Below, piece after piece: positions 23,251 to 36,042 of a DNA stretch of 64,000 nucleotides (positions are counted from its first letter, which is position 1; the number at the start of each line of letters is the position of its first letter). The stretch comes from Dactylis glomerata. Lineage: Eukaryota > Streptophyta > Magnoliopsida > Poales > Poaceae. The translations under genes and the position numbers were made by a program. The notes below the pieces were generated by a model, which did not search any database, was not told the origin of the DNA, and saw nothing but the letters and a program-made list of their open reading frames with translations. Location: positions 2,542,001 through 2,606,000 of the forward strand of contig QXEO01002114.1 in assembly GCA_007115705.1 (NCBI GenBank). The letters run 5' to 3'.

Positions 23251-24921
23251 AGACCTCGCTTGTCCCCAAGCGAAAACTAAACTCGGTAAACATGACCACA
23301 GGTTTATGGAGTGAAGTGTCGATAATCAAAATACGGACAAGAAGCATCACATTTACCAAGGCACAAATTATAATAGACAGCAACTTCCCTTTATAAGATA
23401 TAGACTTGCAATAGGTAAAAGGGAATCACATGTAAAGATGCACAAGGTAAACTATAATTGGCAATGGCAAACCTTAGTTCTTGGTCAAAGAATGAAGAAC
23501 AAGCCATTCTTTCTTTTGAACGGAGCCTTTTAAAACAGAGCTAATATAGCAAAGACCATATGCTCAATGAAACAAACTTTTAATATTCAAAGAAAGCTTT
23601 CAAAGATATATTCCTTCAGACAAAAGCATTGTACAAAACAAGGAAGATAGTAAACATGATTAAACGGATCAACATATGGATGAGTGAAACATAACAACTC
23701 AAATGCTTGCTTGAGACAGAAGGAAATAGGTTGACTCAACATAAAAGTAAAAGATAGGCCCTTCGCAGAGGGAAGCAGGGATTAAACATGTGCTAGAGCT
23801 TTTCATTTGCAAAACAGAGGTAAAAAGTTATTTTGAGGGGTGGTTGCTTTTGTCAACGACTAGCAACGGAGTTCTTGATATCTTCCATACTAAACAAGTG
23901 AGAGCGGTTCTGAGATGTTTGATTAATTGGCACATTGGTGCTCTTTTATAGCTTTGCACTCCTCCCCACCTTTTTCCTTTCTCAAACCATGGCTAACCGA
24001 TTCCATCAGGTGCCGACCAACTTTCACATACCATGGAGGAGTGCTCTTTTCTTTTTGAGATTATAATGGTCTGACCAGCTCCCTTGCAAAATTAATGACG
24101 AGCAGATGAAGCTGCCTAGTCGAGGGGTACTTAATTTAGTATGGAAGATAACAAACCCATCCACTACGTCCTCATGAGCTAAAAACAGTGGCACAAAATG
24201 AGAAGTGTTTGAAGGTTTTTGAAAGGTAGCACATGAAAATTTACTTGGAATGGCTTGAAATACCATGCATAGGAATTTATAGTGGACTCTTTGGAAGTGA
24301 CTTGGCTTTTGGGAATTGGATGCACGAGAAGTATTTCCTCTCAGTACAGGTTTTTGGCTAGCAAGGCTGGGTAGCAAGCATAAGAGTTGCATGAAACAGA
24401 CAAACATACATATAATAAGAACAATCATGCCAACTCCCTTGAAGGTACAACGATTTTGACTTTAGGAATAACAATGCTTATAAGCCAAACATGAAGGATA
24501 AACTGAAGTGATGTAACTACAAGCACTTCTTTATTCTTTTCTACTCAAACCTCAAGGTAAAGTTGCTACTGACCAAGCTAGGTTTGCCAAAACCAACTAA
24601 ATTTACTCATGCTCCCAAAGTGATAACAATACCAATCAACAAGACTAGTCATACAAGAGAGATTGCAAACTAACATAAAGTGTGCAGAAAGTAAACGATA
24701 AAACATCTCATTAATATTTTATTACCGCAACTCACACCAAGGGGTACATAGATAACCAACTAAGGAGGATACTTCCAAACTGCAAACTATTCTATAAGAT
24801 AACTTCTCTATTCATGATATGACTCTACTTGAAAAGTAAATAAGCAAAAGGTAATGATGTGATACCGCGGCACTCCCCCAAGCTTGGAACAAGCCAAGGG
24901 GATTCCTATACCGATGACGAA
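23251..24921 (-). other. Z downstream non-coding region with internal polypurine tract
   Basis: No convincing gene; the 134-codon ORF at 24024-24428 matches no family I know. Two blocks recur in element Y: ACATAAAAGTAAAAGATAGG and following bases (about 23733-23782, with 36899-36948 in Y), and about 24236-24365 (with 37715-37830 in Y). A second AAGCTTGGGGGAG tract (minus strand) lies at 24873-24885. Confidence 0.65.
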
Positions 24922-25278
24922 TTACTCCTTGGGTGGTATTGGCAGCAGCCTTGGATTAATGAAGTATTCCAGCATTCTGCGAAGCCTGATATTCTCTTCT
25001 TGAAGCATCTCCACCTCCCTCTTCAAGGCTCGATATTGAGTACAAAACTCATCAGTGATTAGCATTCCCTCTTCTATCACGGGCATGGAGTTAAGATCCA
25101 AAACATGATATGTTGGTCCCTGCAGATCATGAGAAAAGATACATCTAGCTTTCTTTGGTCCTTCAAAAGCGCGGTTTTTCGGCCTTGCTCTTCCAGCACC
25201 CTGTTCCTCCTTCCACTTTTGGCCTAGGTGAACAAATTCCTAGGGTCTTTTTCCTTTGTCGCTGCTTGAGGAAGCCAT
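24922..25278 (-). pseudogene. Small coiled-coil ORF in the env-like position of Z, one TAG
   Basis: Read by hand. The ATG at 25278 lies in a strong plant start context (AGCACCATGGCT). The frame encodes MASSSSDKGKRP, then a TAG at 25240-25242, then 105 open codons to a TAA at 24922-24924. The product is basic and Lys/Arg-rich at the start. Near the end (codons about 80-104) hydrophobic residues fall in a heptad-like pattern within YRALKREVEMLQEE and NIRLRRML, which predicts a coiled coil. It has no signal peptide or membrane segment, so it is not a classical envelope protein despite lying after pol where Athila elements may carry an env-like gene. Function unknown. Confidence 0.65.
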
Positions 25279-25370
25279 GGTGCTCTCAGAACTAAAATCA
25301 ACTCCTGACAGAAACAGCTCGAAACAAAACACGACGAGAAAATGATATACAGACCTCGGGGACTCCGGGG

Positions 25371-25384
25371 GGTTAAATAGGCGA
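25371..25384 (-). promoter_or_regulatory. TATA-like element upstream of the small ORF of Z
   Basis: The minus strand reads CGCCTATTTAACC about 95 bases before the ATG at 25278 and about 60 bases after a GC-rich hairpin (25442-25504). The hairpin-TATA-ATG order copies that of the LTR promoters in this group, which suggests an internal promoter. This is an inference from layout. Confidence 0.45.
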
Positions 25385-25441
25385 AAATTATACATCGAAA
25401 CGAAATCACAGGAGGAAACCGGGACGGAAACGAGTTCCAGG

Positions 25442-25504
25442 GTGCTCTCACACCTGGGTGGCGTGGCCAGGGGTGGGCCCGCGCCACCTATGTGTGAGAA
25501 GCAC
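25442..25504 (-). repeat. GC-rich inverted repeat (hairpin) inside Z
   Basis: The left arm GTGCTCTCACACCTGGGTGG (continuing CG, 25442-25463) pairs with the right arm at 25482-25504 over about 22 bases with two mismatches and one extra base. The loop is GC-rich. Similar hairpins occur in the LTRs of Z and Y. Confidence 0.8.
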
Positions 25505-25616
25505 ACGGACTCCTTTTCCTGCCCGTTTTCGTCTTGTGATTTTTCATATTTAGTAAAAACAGCAAAAATATTAAAGGAAGAGCTTTTCGTGAAACTTCTC
25601 TGACTAGAACTGTTAC

Positions 25617-28064
25617 CTATTCAAAAATGAACTCTACAGGTACCTGCAATTTGTCTTGGATGAATTCTTCCGGAGAAACTATTTCAATAACATCAACATC
25701 TTCATTATAAGAATCTCCAGAAATATAATGTTTGAGTCTTTGCCCATTCACCACTTGTGTAGAGTCATCTTTCAATGAAGCAATCTTAATAGCACCTGAG
25801 CGGTACACTTCCACAATAACATATGGTCCTTCCCATTTAGAGAGTAATTTTCCTACAAAAAATCTGAGACGAGGCCTATACAATAGAACTTTCTCACCAA
25901 CATGAAACTCTCTCTTAAGAATTCTCTTATCATGCCATTGCTTGACTTTCTCTTTAAAAAGCCTGGCATTCTCATACGCTTCGTTTCTCCACTCATCTAG
26001 AGAACTCAAATCTAACAACCTTTTCTTACCGGCTAGTTTAAAATCTCTATTAAGCTCTCTCACTGCCCAAAAAGCTTTGTGTTCTAATTCTAAGGGCAAG
26101 TGACACGCTTTTCCATAAACCATCTTATAAGGAGACATACCCATGGGGTTCTTATAAGCAGTTCTATAAGCCCATAAAGCATCGTTTAACTTGCTAGCCC
26201 AATTTTTCCTAGATGTATTGACAGTCTTCTGCAAGATAGACTTGATTTCCCTATTTGAAAGCTCTACCTGCCCACTAGTTTGGGGATGATAAGCAGAAGC
26301 AATTCTATGATTAACATCATATTTAGCAAGAGTTTTTCTAAAACCACCATGAATAAAATGAGAACCTCCGTCAGTCATAAGATATCTAGGCACACCAAAC
26401 CTAGGAAAAATAACATCCTTAAGCATTTTTAACGAGGTCTCACCATCGGCACTCTTTGTAGGTATGGCTTCTACCCATTTAGTAATATAATCAACAGCAA
26501 CAAGTATATGGGTATAGCCTTTTGAAGGAGGAAAAGGACCCATAAAGTCAAATCCCCAACAATCAAATGGTTCAATAACAAGAGTGTAACTCATAGGCAT
26601 TTCATTGCGTCTAGAAATATTACCAACTCTTTGACATTCATCGCAAGATAAAACATACCTTCTAGCATCTTTAAAAAGGGTTGGCCAATAAAAACATGAT
26701 TGTAGAACCTTTTGCGCGGTTCTATCTCCAGCATGATGCCCTCCATAAGCACTACTATGGCATTTTCTTAATATCTCTTGTTGCTCATATTCTGGTACAC
26801 ATCTTCGCATAATACCATCAACTCCTTCTTTATATAAGTGTGGGTCATCCCAAAAGTAATGCCTCAAATCATAGAAGAATTTTCTTCTTTGCTGAGCTAT
26901 AAAAGTTGGAGGCAAATACTTGGAAACAATAAAGTTAGCATAATCAGCATACCAAGGAAGGTCTCGTGAGGTTACATTTATTGCAGCCAACTGTTCATTT
27001 GGAAAACTATCATTAACAGGAATAGGATCAAAAGAAATGTTTTCCAATCTAGACAAGTTGTCAGCCACAGGATTTTCAGCACCTTTCCTCTCTACGATAT
27101 GCAAATCAAATTCTTGTAAAAGCAACACCCATCTAATAAGTCTAGGCTTAGCATCCTTCTTAGTCATAAGATATCTAATAGCAGCATGATCAGTATGAAT
27201 AGTAACTTTAGAATCAACAATGTAAGATCTAAACTTATCACATGCAAAAACAACAACAAAAAACTCTTTCTCAGTAGTAGCATAATTCTTCTGAGCAGCA
27301 TCAAGAGTCTTACTAGCATAATGAATAACATTCAACTTATTATCCACTCGCTGTCCAAGAACAGCACCAATAGCAAAATCACTACCATCACACATAATTT
27401 CAAAAGCTAAATTCCAATCAGGTGGTTGAACAATAGGAGCAGTAGTTAAAGCCTTCTTAAGAGTTTCAAAAGCTTCCTTACAATCATCATCAAAGACAAA
27501 TGGTACATCCTTTTGAAGAAGATTAGTAAGAGGCTTTGAAATCTTAGAGAAATCTTTAATAAACCTCCTATAGAAACCAGCATGACCAAGAATTCTATGA
27601 ATACCTTTAACATCTCTGGGACAGGGCATTTTCTCAATTGCCTCCACTTTTGCTCTGTCAACTTCAATACCTCTTTCAGAAATTTTATGTCCAAGGACAA
27701 TTCCTTCATTCACCATAAAGTGGCATTTCTCCCAATTAAGAACAAGGTTAGTTTCTTCGCACCTCTGCAAAACTTTATCAAGATTGTGCAAACAATTATC
27801 AAAAGAAGTTCCATAGACGGAGAAATCGTCCATGAAGACCTCCACAATTTCTTCACAAAAGCCATGAAAAATAGCAGACATGCATCTTTGAAAAGTTGCA
27901 GGGGCATTGCATAAACCAAACGGCATACGTCTATAAGCATAGGTTCCATAAGGACAAGTAAAAGTGGTTTTCTCTTGATCTTCCTTTTTAACAGCAATTT
28001 GAGAAAAACCAGAATAACCATCAAGGAAACAAAAATGAGTCTTCTTAGACAACCTTTCTAACAT
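25617..28064 (-). pseudogene. Z pol: reverse transcriptase (most), RNase H, integrase
   Basis: 815 open codons directly after a TAG (28065-28067) in the same frame as the gag part, so the break is a single nonsense codon within the RT domain. RT palm motif FMDD at residues 77-80. RNase H acidic residues near D226, E265-E267, D292 and D335. Integrase zinc motif H436, H444, C474 and C477, and catalytic triad D506, D565 and E601 with the usual 35-residue D-E spacing. No chromodomain is evident at the C-terminus, as in Athila-group integrases. Known roles: copying element RNA into DNA and inserting it. Apart from the TAG the catalytic residues look intact. Confidence 0.88.
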
Positions 28065-30341
28065 CTAATCTATAAACGGTAAAGGATAATGATCTTTCTT
28101 AGTAACTTTGTTTACCTTCCTATAATCAATGCACATCCTATAACCAACTACTACCCTTTGAGGAATAAGCTCGTTATTCTCATTAGGCACAACAGTCATA
28201 CCTCCTTTCTTAGGAACACAATGAACATGACTAACCCATCTACTATCAGCAATAGGATAAATAATACCAGCATCAAGGAGTTTTAATACCTTATTTCTTA
28301 CCACATCCTTCATCTTGGGAATTAGGCGGCGTTGATGCTCCACGACTGGCTTTGCGTCTTTCTCCATATTAATGGCATGCTGATATAAAGTGGGAGAAAT
28401 CCCTTTTAAATCATCAAGAGTATATCCCATAGCTCCTCGGTGTTTCCTCAATATCTCCAATAATCTTTCTTCTTCCTTTCCTGAAAGTTTAGAGCTAATA
28501 ATAACACGATATATCTTCTTATCATCTATATAAGCATATTTAAGATTATTAGGCAAAGGCTTTAATTCGAAAACAGGATCTTCTTTAGGCGGCAAAGTGG
28601 TACCAAGATCCTCCACAGGTAGATTATGCTTGATTAATGGTGGTTGACGAAGAAGAATATCGTCAATCTCTTCTCTTTCCTTACTGAAAACATCACTTTC
28701 GTGATCTTCCATGAATTGCTGCAAGGCATTATTAGGAGCAAGCGCAATAGAAGCAAGCTGTTCAACTCGAAAATTTTCATTAGGCGTGTCATTTTCATAA
28801 GAAGTCTTAGCAAACTTGGTAAAATTAAACTCATAAGACTCTCCATTAAACTTAGTAAAAAAATTCTCCTTCTTACAATCTATCACGGCGCCACAAGTGT
28901 TCAAAAATGGTCTACCAAAAATAATAGGACAAGTTTTACTAGCCTCCTTACCAAGTACTAGAAAATCAGTAGGGTATTTAGTCTTACCGCAAAGAACTTC
29001 CACATCTTGAACAATACCAAGAGGCCAAACAGTCTCTCTGTTAGCAAGCTGAACAACCATATCAATATCTTCAAGTTCACAAGCGCCAATCTCATGCGTA
29101 ATTTCTTTGTAAAGCTCTAAAGGAATAGCACTTGCACTAGCACCAATATCACATAAACCATAATAGCAATGATCTCCAATCCTGACAGAAATAACAGGAA
29201 CACTTGTTTTCCTATGCTTTTTAGGATGTGAGAGAATGTTAGAAGCATCTTCACAAAAAAGAATATATTCAAACCCTACATCTTTAGTAACAAGATCCTT
29301 CAATATAGCTACAGGAGACTTAATAGTAATTTGCTCATCAGGCTCTGCAGCTTTCTTAGTGCTTTTATTAGACACACTTACCAAAGTAGAATACTTTTTT
29401 ACCTTAGCAGGGAAAGGTGTCTTCTCAAAATAAGGTTCAGGCACAATGCTATCAATAGTACAAACTTCCGTAGCTACAGCAGGTATATGACTAATAGAAT
29501 CTTTATAAGGCGCATGATATTTGTCCCAATCTGTCTTTCGAACATCAAGATAAGAGGCGAAGGCCTTAAGACAATTAGCAAGTATTTGTGAATCAAGACC
29601 ATAAGCAGTGCTAACACTATGAAAGTCATCGGTTCCCATAAAAGATTTAATGCATTCATAATCATAGTTTATACCTGACTTCCTACCTTTGTCGTTTTCC
29701 CAACCTTCAGCATTCTCTTGTATACGGTCAAGAAGTTTCCACTTAGCATCTTCTTTCATATGAGTAAATGATCCAAAGCAAGAAGCATCCAAATAATCCT
29801 TATCAGGAAGAGTAAGCCGCGCATAAAAATTATCAATAACAATATTATTGGGGAGCTCATGAATGGGGCATTTGAGCATTAGTAACTTCAATCTCCCCCA
29901 CGCTTGGGCAATACTTTCTCTATCATGAGGCCAAAAATTATATATCCGATTACGGTCTTTATGAATTTCACTTGGAGGATAAAACTTGGAATAAAAGAGA
30001 GGTACAATATCCTCCCATGCCATAGATGGACCATCTTGGAGTAGTCGATACCACTCTTCAGCTCTGCCTTTCAATGATAAAGAGAATAATTTCTTCTTGA
30101 CCTGGCTTGGTGAAATACCTGCACATCTGAACAACTCGCATAATTCATGTATAAATAATAAGTAATCACCCGGATGGACAGTTCCATCTCCTGAATAGCA
30201 GTTATCCATAATACGCCCAACAATTTTCATAGGTATTTTAAAAGGATCAATTTCAGCAGGTGGTGGCGGTGGTGGTTCATCCACATGTGCAGCAGTAGTA
30301 GAAGTGTTTCCAAATAGGAAACCAAATGGAGAGTTCTCCAT
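28065..30341 (-). pseudogene. Z gag, protease and start of reverse transcriptase
   Basis: Start chosen at the ATG at 30341 (MENSPFGFLFG); the upstream extension to 30386 is hydrophobic and runs back into leader. Capsid-type gag domain at about residues 30-200 (KKKLFSLSLKGRAEEWYRLL, FYSKFYPPSEI). There is no CCHC knuckle, as usual for Athila-type gag. Aspartic protease motif CDIGASAS (Asp about residue 398). The reverse transcriptase begins near residue 640 (RMCIDYRKVNK) and stops at a TAG after PLPFID; relatives I recall have Gln there. Frame and spacing show one polyprotein with the next entry. Confidence 0.88.
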
Positions 30342-30438
30342 AGCAGAGTAAAATAAAAATAAAAATAAAAGACAAAATAAAAACAATACTCACAGCGATG
30401 GTTACCTTTACCAATTCCACTCTTCAATAGCGCTACAC

Positions 30439-30456
30439 TCCCTGGCAACGGCGCCA
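30439..30456 (-). other. Primer binding site of Z, tRNA-Asp type
   Basis: The minus strand reads TGGCGCCGTTGCCAGGGA eleven bases inside the 5' LTR. It matches the 3' end of plant tRNA-Asp (ending CCCCGGCAACGGCGCCA) with one mismatch. Confidence 0.85.
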
Positions 30457-30467
30457 AAAAATAGTCT

Positions 30468-31972
30468 TGATGACCCACAAGTATAGGGGGTGTATCGTAG
30501 TACTTTCGATAAATAAGAGTGTCGAACCCAACGAGGAGCAGAAAGTGTTGATGAGTGGTTTTGATCAAGGATTCACTGTAAATACTAGCAAACAAGTTTT
30601 CAGGGGTAATTGGCAATACGAGTAAATAATGTGCGAGTAAATAAAAGACAGTAGTAACAATTGCAGCTAGTGGCCCAATCCTTTCTTCAGCAAAGGACAA
30701 GCCGGTTGTGTAACTTATAATAACCAAACGTTCTCGAGGACACACGGGAGTTTCTGTCAAGAGCTTTCGCTTCATAAAGCCAATAGTCTTTATTGGTTTG
30801 ATAGGTGTTATGGGGGTGAACCTGTGCTAGCGCACTACCCTTACTAGGATAAATACACACTTGTGATTATACCCTCCTGCAAGCATCTGCAAATAGAAGA
30901 AAGTAATTAAGATAAATCTAACCATAGCCTTAAACTCTAAGATCGTATGCTCCCTGGTGCAATGGTTTCCCAACGGAGGTTTAGGTTTCTGTCACTCCAG
31001 CAACCCCACAATTGATAGCCAAATACACAATGCATCTCACTAGGCCCATAAATGGTGAAGTATCATGTAGTCGACGTTCACATGACACCACTAGTGAAAT
31101 AGCACCACAACAATATCAAACCATTAAATATTTCTCAACAATAATTCACTACTAACATCTTGACTTCTCCCATGTCCTCAAGAACTAAACGAACTACTCA
31201 CAAGACATCATATGGATCATGATCAGAGGTGAAATAATGGTAAATAACAATCTGGACATAAACCTTAATTCAACGATTCCACTCAATAGCATCAACTACA
31301 AGAGTAATCAACACCGGGAAAGTTTCCCCTAAGAATATAACAAGATCCAACTCAAGATGTTACAGCGGGATGGCGTGGTGATGGTGGAGATGATGGTGCT
31401 GGTGATGGAGATGATGATGATCCCGATGAAGTCCGGTGCGATGGTGATGACGATGGCGACAATCTCCCCTCTCCGGGAAGGAATTTCCCCGGTAGATTTC
31501 TCCCTGCCGGAGAGCTTTTCTCTCTCTGGTGTTCGCCACCCCGCAGAGGCGGCTGTGTCTAACTCTGAGCCCCCCTTGACTTAGGTTTTCGGGGACGATG
31601 AAGTACGTAGAGGGGCGAGACCAGAAGTGGGCTAGGGTGGCCTCACACAGGGCTGGTGCGGCCAGGGATCAGGCCGCGCCACCCTGGCATGAGGGCCCCT
31701 CCTGGCTCCTCTCGACTCCTCCTTCTGGCTTCCTGAGTCTTCTGGGAAAATATAATTTCCTGGTATTATTTTGGAATTTTCCTGATCTTCAAAATATGGT
31801 TCCTTAATGGTCCTTTTTCCAGTAGAATCCTGACTCCGGCAGCAAATCCTCCGATAATCATCAAACATGTGGAAACAAAGGAAATAACATAAGTTTCAAC
31901 TCTAAATATGAAATATATCAATGAATAACAGTAAATTATGATACAAAATAGTGATGCAAAATGGACGTATCA
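30468..31972 (-). repeat. 5' LTR of Z
   Basis: 1505-bp partner of 21728-23236, with the primer site directly inside it. An inverted repeat near its promoter pairs AGGGTGGC (31634-31641) with 31678-31685. The (GATGGT)n-like stretch at about 31374-31460 is simple-sequence DNA and gives spurious Met-rich ORFs. Confidence 0.92.
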
Positions 31973-32831
31973 CGCGCCTTGGTCCTGGGATGTGGGAGAA
32001 GACGACGTACAGGGATGGGACGCATGGCGACACGACGAGGACGCAGTTAATGAGCTGTAGCAATGCTTGGCTTCAGAGAGGAGCACGGAGGAGCGTAGCG
32101 ACGAGAGGAAACAAAGGCGGTCGATGACGATGCACGGAGCTGTGAGGATGATGCCGAGAAGCAGAGGCGAGGATGCTCGATGCGCTGCGCGGCCTGTTGT
32201 ATGAAGGCGACCAGGGCGAGCTGCAGAAGGGCTTCAGGGAGCGCCGGCCATGCGCTCGAACGATGGAAGGCCGAAGAAGAAAACAAGGAAGAGAAGTGGT
32301 GGGGCAGGCAGGAGGAAGGCTAGCGTTAGGGTTGCAGGAGAGGAATTGGTTTTAAGGAGAGGAGGGGAGCATGGGAGCCATCACATCAGAACCATGGCGA
32401 CGTGGACGTCCTGATTTGATGCCGTACAGGGAAGAAAGCGACAAGAGGAGGAAAAAGAGAGTGCAAGGATGGGCTGCTGGGAGGCTACGGCCCAATTTCG
32501 ATTTTAAGAAAAATTGCACAAAAGATCAAAGAGAGAGGAGGGAAAAGATAGAGAGAAAAGAGAAAGGAAAAGATTTAGCAAAACAATTCTCAAAAACTTG
32601 AGTTTTATTTCAAAACTATTTTTGGTTGGTCAGTTTTAATTCAAATAAGAAAAGGAGAGGAGGGTTTATTAAACCATAAGGGCAAAAATAAAATAGAGCT
32701 TATTCAAAATAATTTTAGTTTGACCAAAACATGCAAAGGTTATTGATGCATGATGATGCACAACGTCACGGTGACGCCAAAAATAAAATAACAAGCAATT
32801 TTAATAATGGGGATTTTTCCGGGTCATTATA

Positions 32832-34659
32832 ATATACAATGCCATGGGAGAAATCTAGCAGAGTTTCTCTTGTATCGGAGGACATCCACGACATTCAATT
32901 GTATAAGTTGAACAAAATAAGAACTAACAGGGACATAAACGAACCAATGGTTCCAACAGATCATTTTTTACATGAAAATCTACGGAAACCTCACAAGTCT
33001 TGGTTAGTAGACAAAGACTATACCTCTTGATAAGGAAAGGCATTGCTAACGTTTTAACCACCAATCTACAATCCAAGATTTTGGGACTAGGGACCAAAGT
33101 TATACAGAAATGTTACGTGTCTTAGTCACGCTATCAACAAGGGTTACTAGGGTTACCACTCCCAAGCTGAATAAAGCAGCAGGCAATACCAGAATGGATC
33201 ATCGGTACTACAACACCTCAATCAACCCGTGATGTACTAAGCATAACCAAGGCTACATAACAACAAGCTCAAATACCTCAAACTCAACTGTAGATAACCT
33301 AATTAGTGGTTCTACTCCATGATCTGGTGTTAGGATCTAGCATTTACGAACTTAGAGTTCCACTAAATTCCAATACTTCATACTTCTACCACTTCATGAT
33401 ACTTCCATGAATATGTCTTACTACTTTTCTCAACCTTTTTGCTACCAACTGTGGTATCTCTTAATCAATTTCTCTTCTTCTAGGGTTTGTATTGCAAGAA
33501 ATACACCATCTACAGGTGTCTTCTCATACATTCCCTTCTTGTTTGGCTTCCTTCTTGTGATCTCTTCATCTTTGTTTGGACTGCCTTAGAAATTCGTCTC
33601 TCCCTCACACGATTCCTTTAACCCTCTAGATCAATACCATGAAGTAAGAACTTGATAATGCAACATGCACGTGCATATCCAAGTTAAACTTCATGTATGG
33701 ATCTAGTCAATCAATAAAAAACCAAGAAAAATCCAAATTTGTGCTGGCAACATACCTCATCATAAGCCCGTTGAGTAAAACATCTCTAGAGTTCGGGCTT
33801 AGATGTGTACTTTATAGCACCAAGTAATATAGGTTTATATCATGCTATATTGCACATAGTGGTGGACTACTATTTTGTATCAACATTTACTTTAACTGCT
33901 CAAGTGCAATCAAATAAATTTGAACAAAGGGTTCGAAGTCTTTATGAATGATCTGTATGAGCCTTCCTATTGTTCTACGATTTATCTTCCGTTCTATTGT
34001 AGACGAATCTCACATGATCTCTCAAAACTTCTAGCATGGCTATTTTTAAGCACCTACTCCCTCCGTTCGGAAATATAAGATGTTTTAGTTTTGTGAAGTG
34101 AATGTATCTAGACATCTTTTAGTGTATAGGTTCATTTGAATTTATACACTAAAAGATGTCTAGATATATTAGCTTCACAAAGCTAAAACATCTTATATTT
34201 CTAAACGGAGGTAGTACTTCTTGGTAGTAAGATTCCTATAACTCCATGGCTTTTATAAGGCTCCTCTACGATGCTCCGATGAATCTTCTCCGATTAAGAC
34301 CTATTGTTCTTTCATACTTAACTTAGTTGCCATGATTAGGAACATTTCATTCTCCATTCTCCTTGAGCATCTACCTCCTTAGTAGGAATTGTTGGTTTTA
34401 TGATAAGGTTCTACCCTAGAATGTAAAGATTCTCAGGTGAATCCAACATGATCTAAGTGTTTATACTATCAGTACATCTTACTTGTATGTGGCATTCTTG
34501 AGTATCCACATACATGACTTAACCTGAGGTCCTTTTTTTCTATTACCTCATATAGATTCACTTCCTCACTTAACATCATCCTACTACAGTTTCAGATGAC
34601 TCAAGTTTAACACGATGACCTTGGTATACTTCTTCCAATGGATAGTTCCATTTTGGTTG
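32832..34659 (-). other. H internal fragment with no recognisable gene
   Basis: 1.8 kb between the solo LTR and element X. It contains the Stowaway MITE at 34059-34214. All frames are closed by frequent stops; the longest ORFs (about 60 codons) show no motif. It ends in GGTTG, the left target duplication of X. Confidence 0.6.
34059..34214. mobile_element. Stowaway MITE (Tc1/mariner type)
   Basis: 156 bp with terminal inverted repeats opening CTCCCTCCGTTCGGAAATAT; the right end is CTAAACGGAGGTAG with one change in the GGGAG motif. It is flanked by the TA target duplication (34057-34058 and 34215-34216). The whole element is nearly palindromic: ACACTAAAAGATGTCTAGA in the right arm mirrors TCTAGACATCTTTTAGTGT in the left. 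It has no coding capacity and would be moved by a mariner transposase in trans. Confidence 0.93.
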
Positions 34660-36042
34660 TGATGTGGGGTGGCCTTCGGACCCCACCACATCAAGTGTGT
34701 CAACAATCAAGTCCGACATCATCGAGGCGTGGAAGAGAAGGAAGAAGAAGAACCACCGAAAGGAAGCTTGGAAGCGCTGCTGGCGCGTGGGTGACGGCAC
34801 CAGAAGATTCCTTGTGCGTGGTGAATGACCAGCCAGTTGGGAACCCCAAGAGGAAGGTATGATGAGTATAGCAGCTAGTTTTCCCTCAGTTAAGAAAATA
34901 AGTTTTATCGTTCTTGGAGAGGAGAGACAAATGACTGAAGGTGATGCTTGCTAGCTTGCGACAGCTTCGTCCAAGCTTTGCTTGCTAACTGCAACGCGGA
35001 ACCTGCACACAACACAACCAAGTACTTCGTTCCCAACTTGCGATGAGGTTGTCAATCTCACCGGTTTGCTTGAAACAAAGGTTATGAGCGTATCGAGTGG
35101 AAAACAATAGAGTATGCGAGTAAAGTAAACAGTGCGAGTAAAGTAAACAGGTGATAGCAATATGATGGAAATAGGACCGGGATCCACAGTTCACTAGTGG
35201 TGTCTCTCCATAAGATAAATAACACATGTTGGGTAAACAAATTACAGTTGGGCAATTGATAGAATAAAGATAAACGTGATATGTCAAGAAGATCACTATG
35301 AGATTTACTCTGGGCATTACAACAAAATACATAGACCGCCATCCAACTGCATCTATGACTAATAATCCACTTGTGGCGAATTAATCCGAGAACTCCACAA
35401 GTATTAAGTTGCGAACAACAGATAATTGCATTAAGCAAAGTGTGTAATGTAAACAAAGCATATGCCCTTGAGCATATGAATGTTGTTTTCTCCCTAGTAG
35501 CAACAGCACATCTACAACCTTAGAGGTTTCTGTCACTCCCCCAGGTTAAATAGAGGCATGAACCCACTATCGAGCATAAATACCCCCTCTTGGAGTCACT
35601 AGCAACTACTCGGCCAAGATAGCTACTAACAACGGAGAACATGCAAGATCGTAAACAACATAGAGATAACAAAAGATAATATTTAGTACAGCAACTTAAT
35701 CATAAACACCAATATTCATCGGATCCCAACAAACCAAACATGTAGAATTACATAACGGTGATCTCAATCATGTAGGGCAGCTCATGAGATCTAAACATGA
35801 AGCACATGGTGGAGGAGACAACCATCTAGCTACTGCTATGGACCCATGGTCCAAGGTAGACTACTCACTCATCACTCTGGAGGCAAGCATGGCAATGAAG
35901 AAGACCTCCGGTGGCGATTCCCCTCTCCGGCAGGGTGTCGGGAAGAGCTTCTGACCCTCCCGATCTTCGGGTCGACGGCGGCGGCGAATCGCGATGTGTT
36001 CTGGAAAAGTGATCGGGTACTTAGGTTTTTTCCGTCGGTGGG

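Larger units (their letters stand above)
21728..31972 (-). mobile_element. Element Z: Athila-like gypsy retrotransposon, full length
   Basis: 10,245 bp with LTRs at 21728-23236 and 30468-31972 and perfect target duplication CGCGC (21723-21727, 31973-31977). Minus-strand order: 5' LTR, tRNA-Asp primer site, gag-protease-RT, RNase H, integrase, a second promoter-like region, a small coiled-coil ORF, 1.7 kb of non-coding sequence, polypurine tract, 3' LTR. The active-site motif FMDD and the tRNA-Asp primer are Athila-group traits. Wheat families of this kind include Fatima, Sabrina and WHAM; I cannot choose between them without a database. Stops at 28065-28067 and 25240-25242 break its two reading frames. 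Confidence 0.92.
17142..32831 (-). mobile_element. Solo LTR (about 3.6 kb) split by a LINE and by element Z
   Basis: Plus-strand ends are TGTAATGCCCCAAAACCGG at 17142 and a mutated GGGTCATTATA at 32831. The target duplication ATATA is perfect at 17137-17141 and 32832-32836. After removing the LINE (18099-19892) and Z (21728-31972) the sequence is the reverse complement of the solo LTR at 58212-61911. No internal region or partner LTR is present, so it is a solo LTR left by LTR-LTR recombination. Orientation (minus) is inferred from the position of the GC-rich promoter-like segment near the TGTAACGGCCC-type end. No gene is seen at 17142-18098, 19893-21727 or 31973-32831. Confidence 0.85.

Noticed and set aside
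24024..24428. Minus-strand ORF of Z as an envelope protein
   Set aside because: 134 codons with one hydrophobic start segment only; it lacks glycosylation, cleavage and transmembrane features, and its counterpart in Y is not open.
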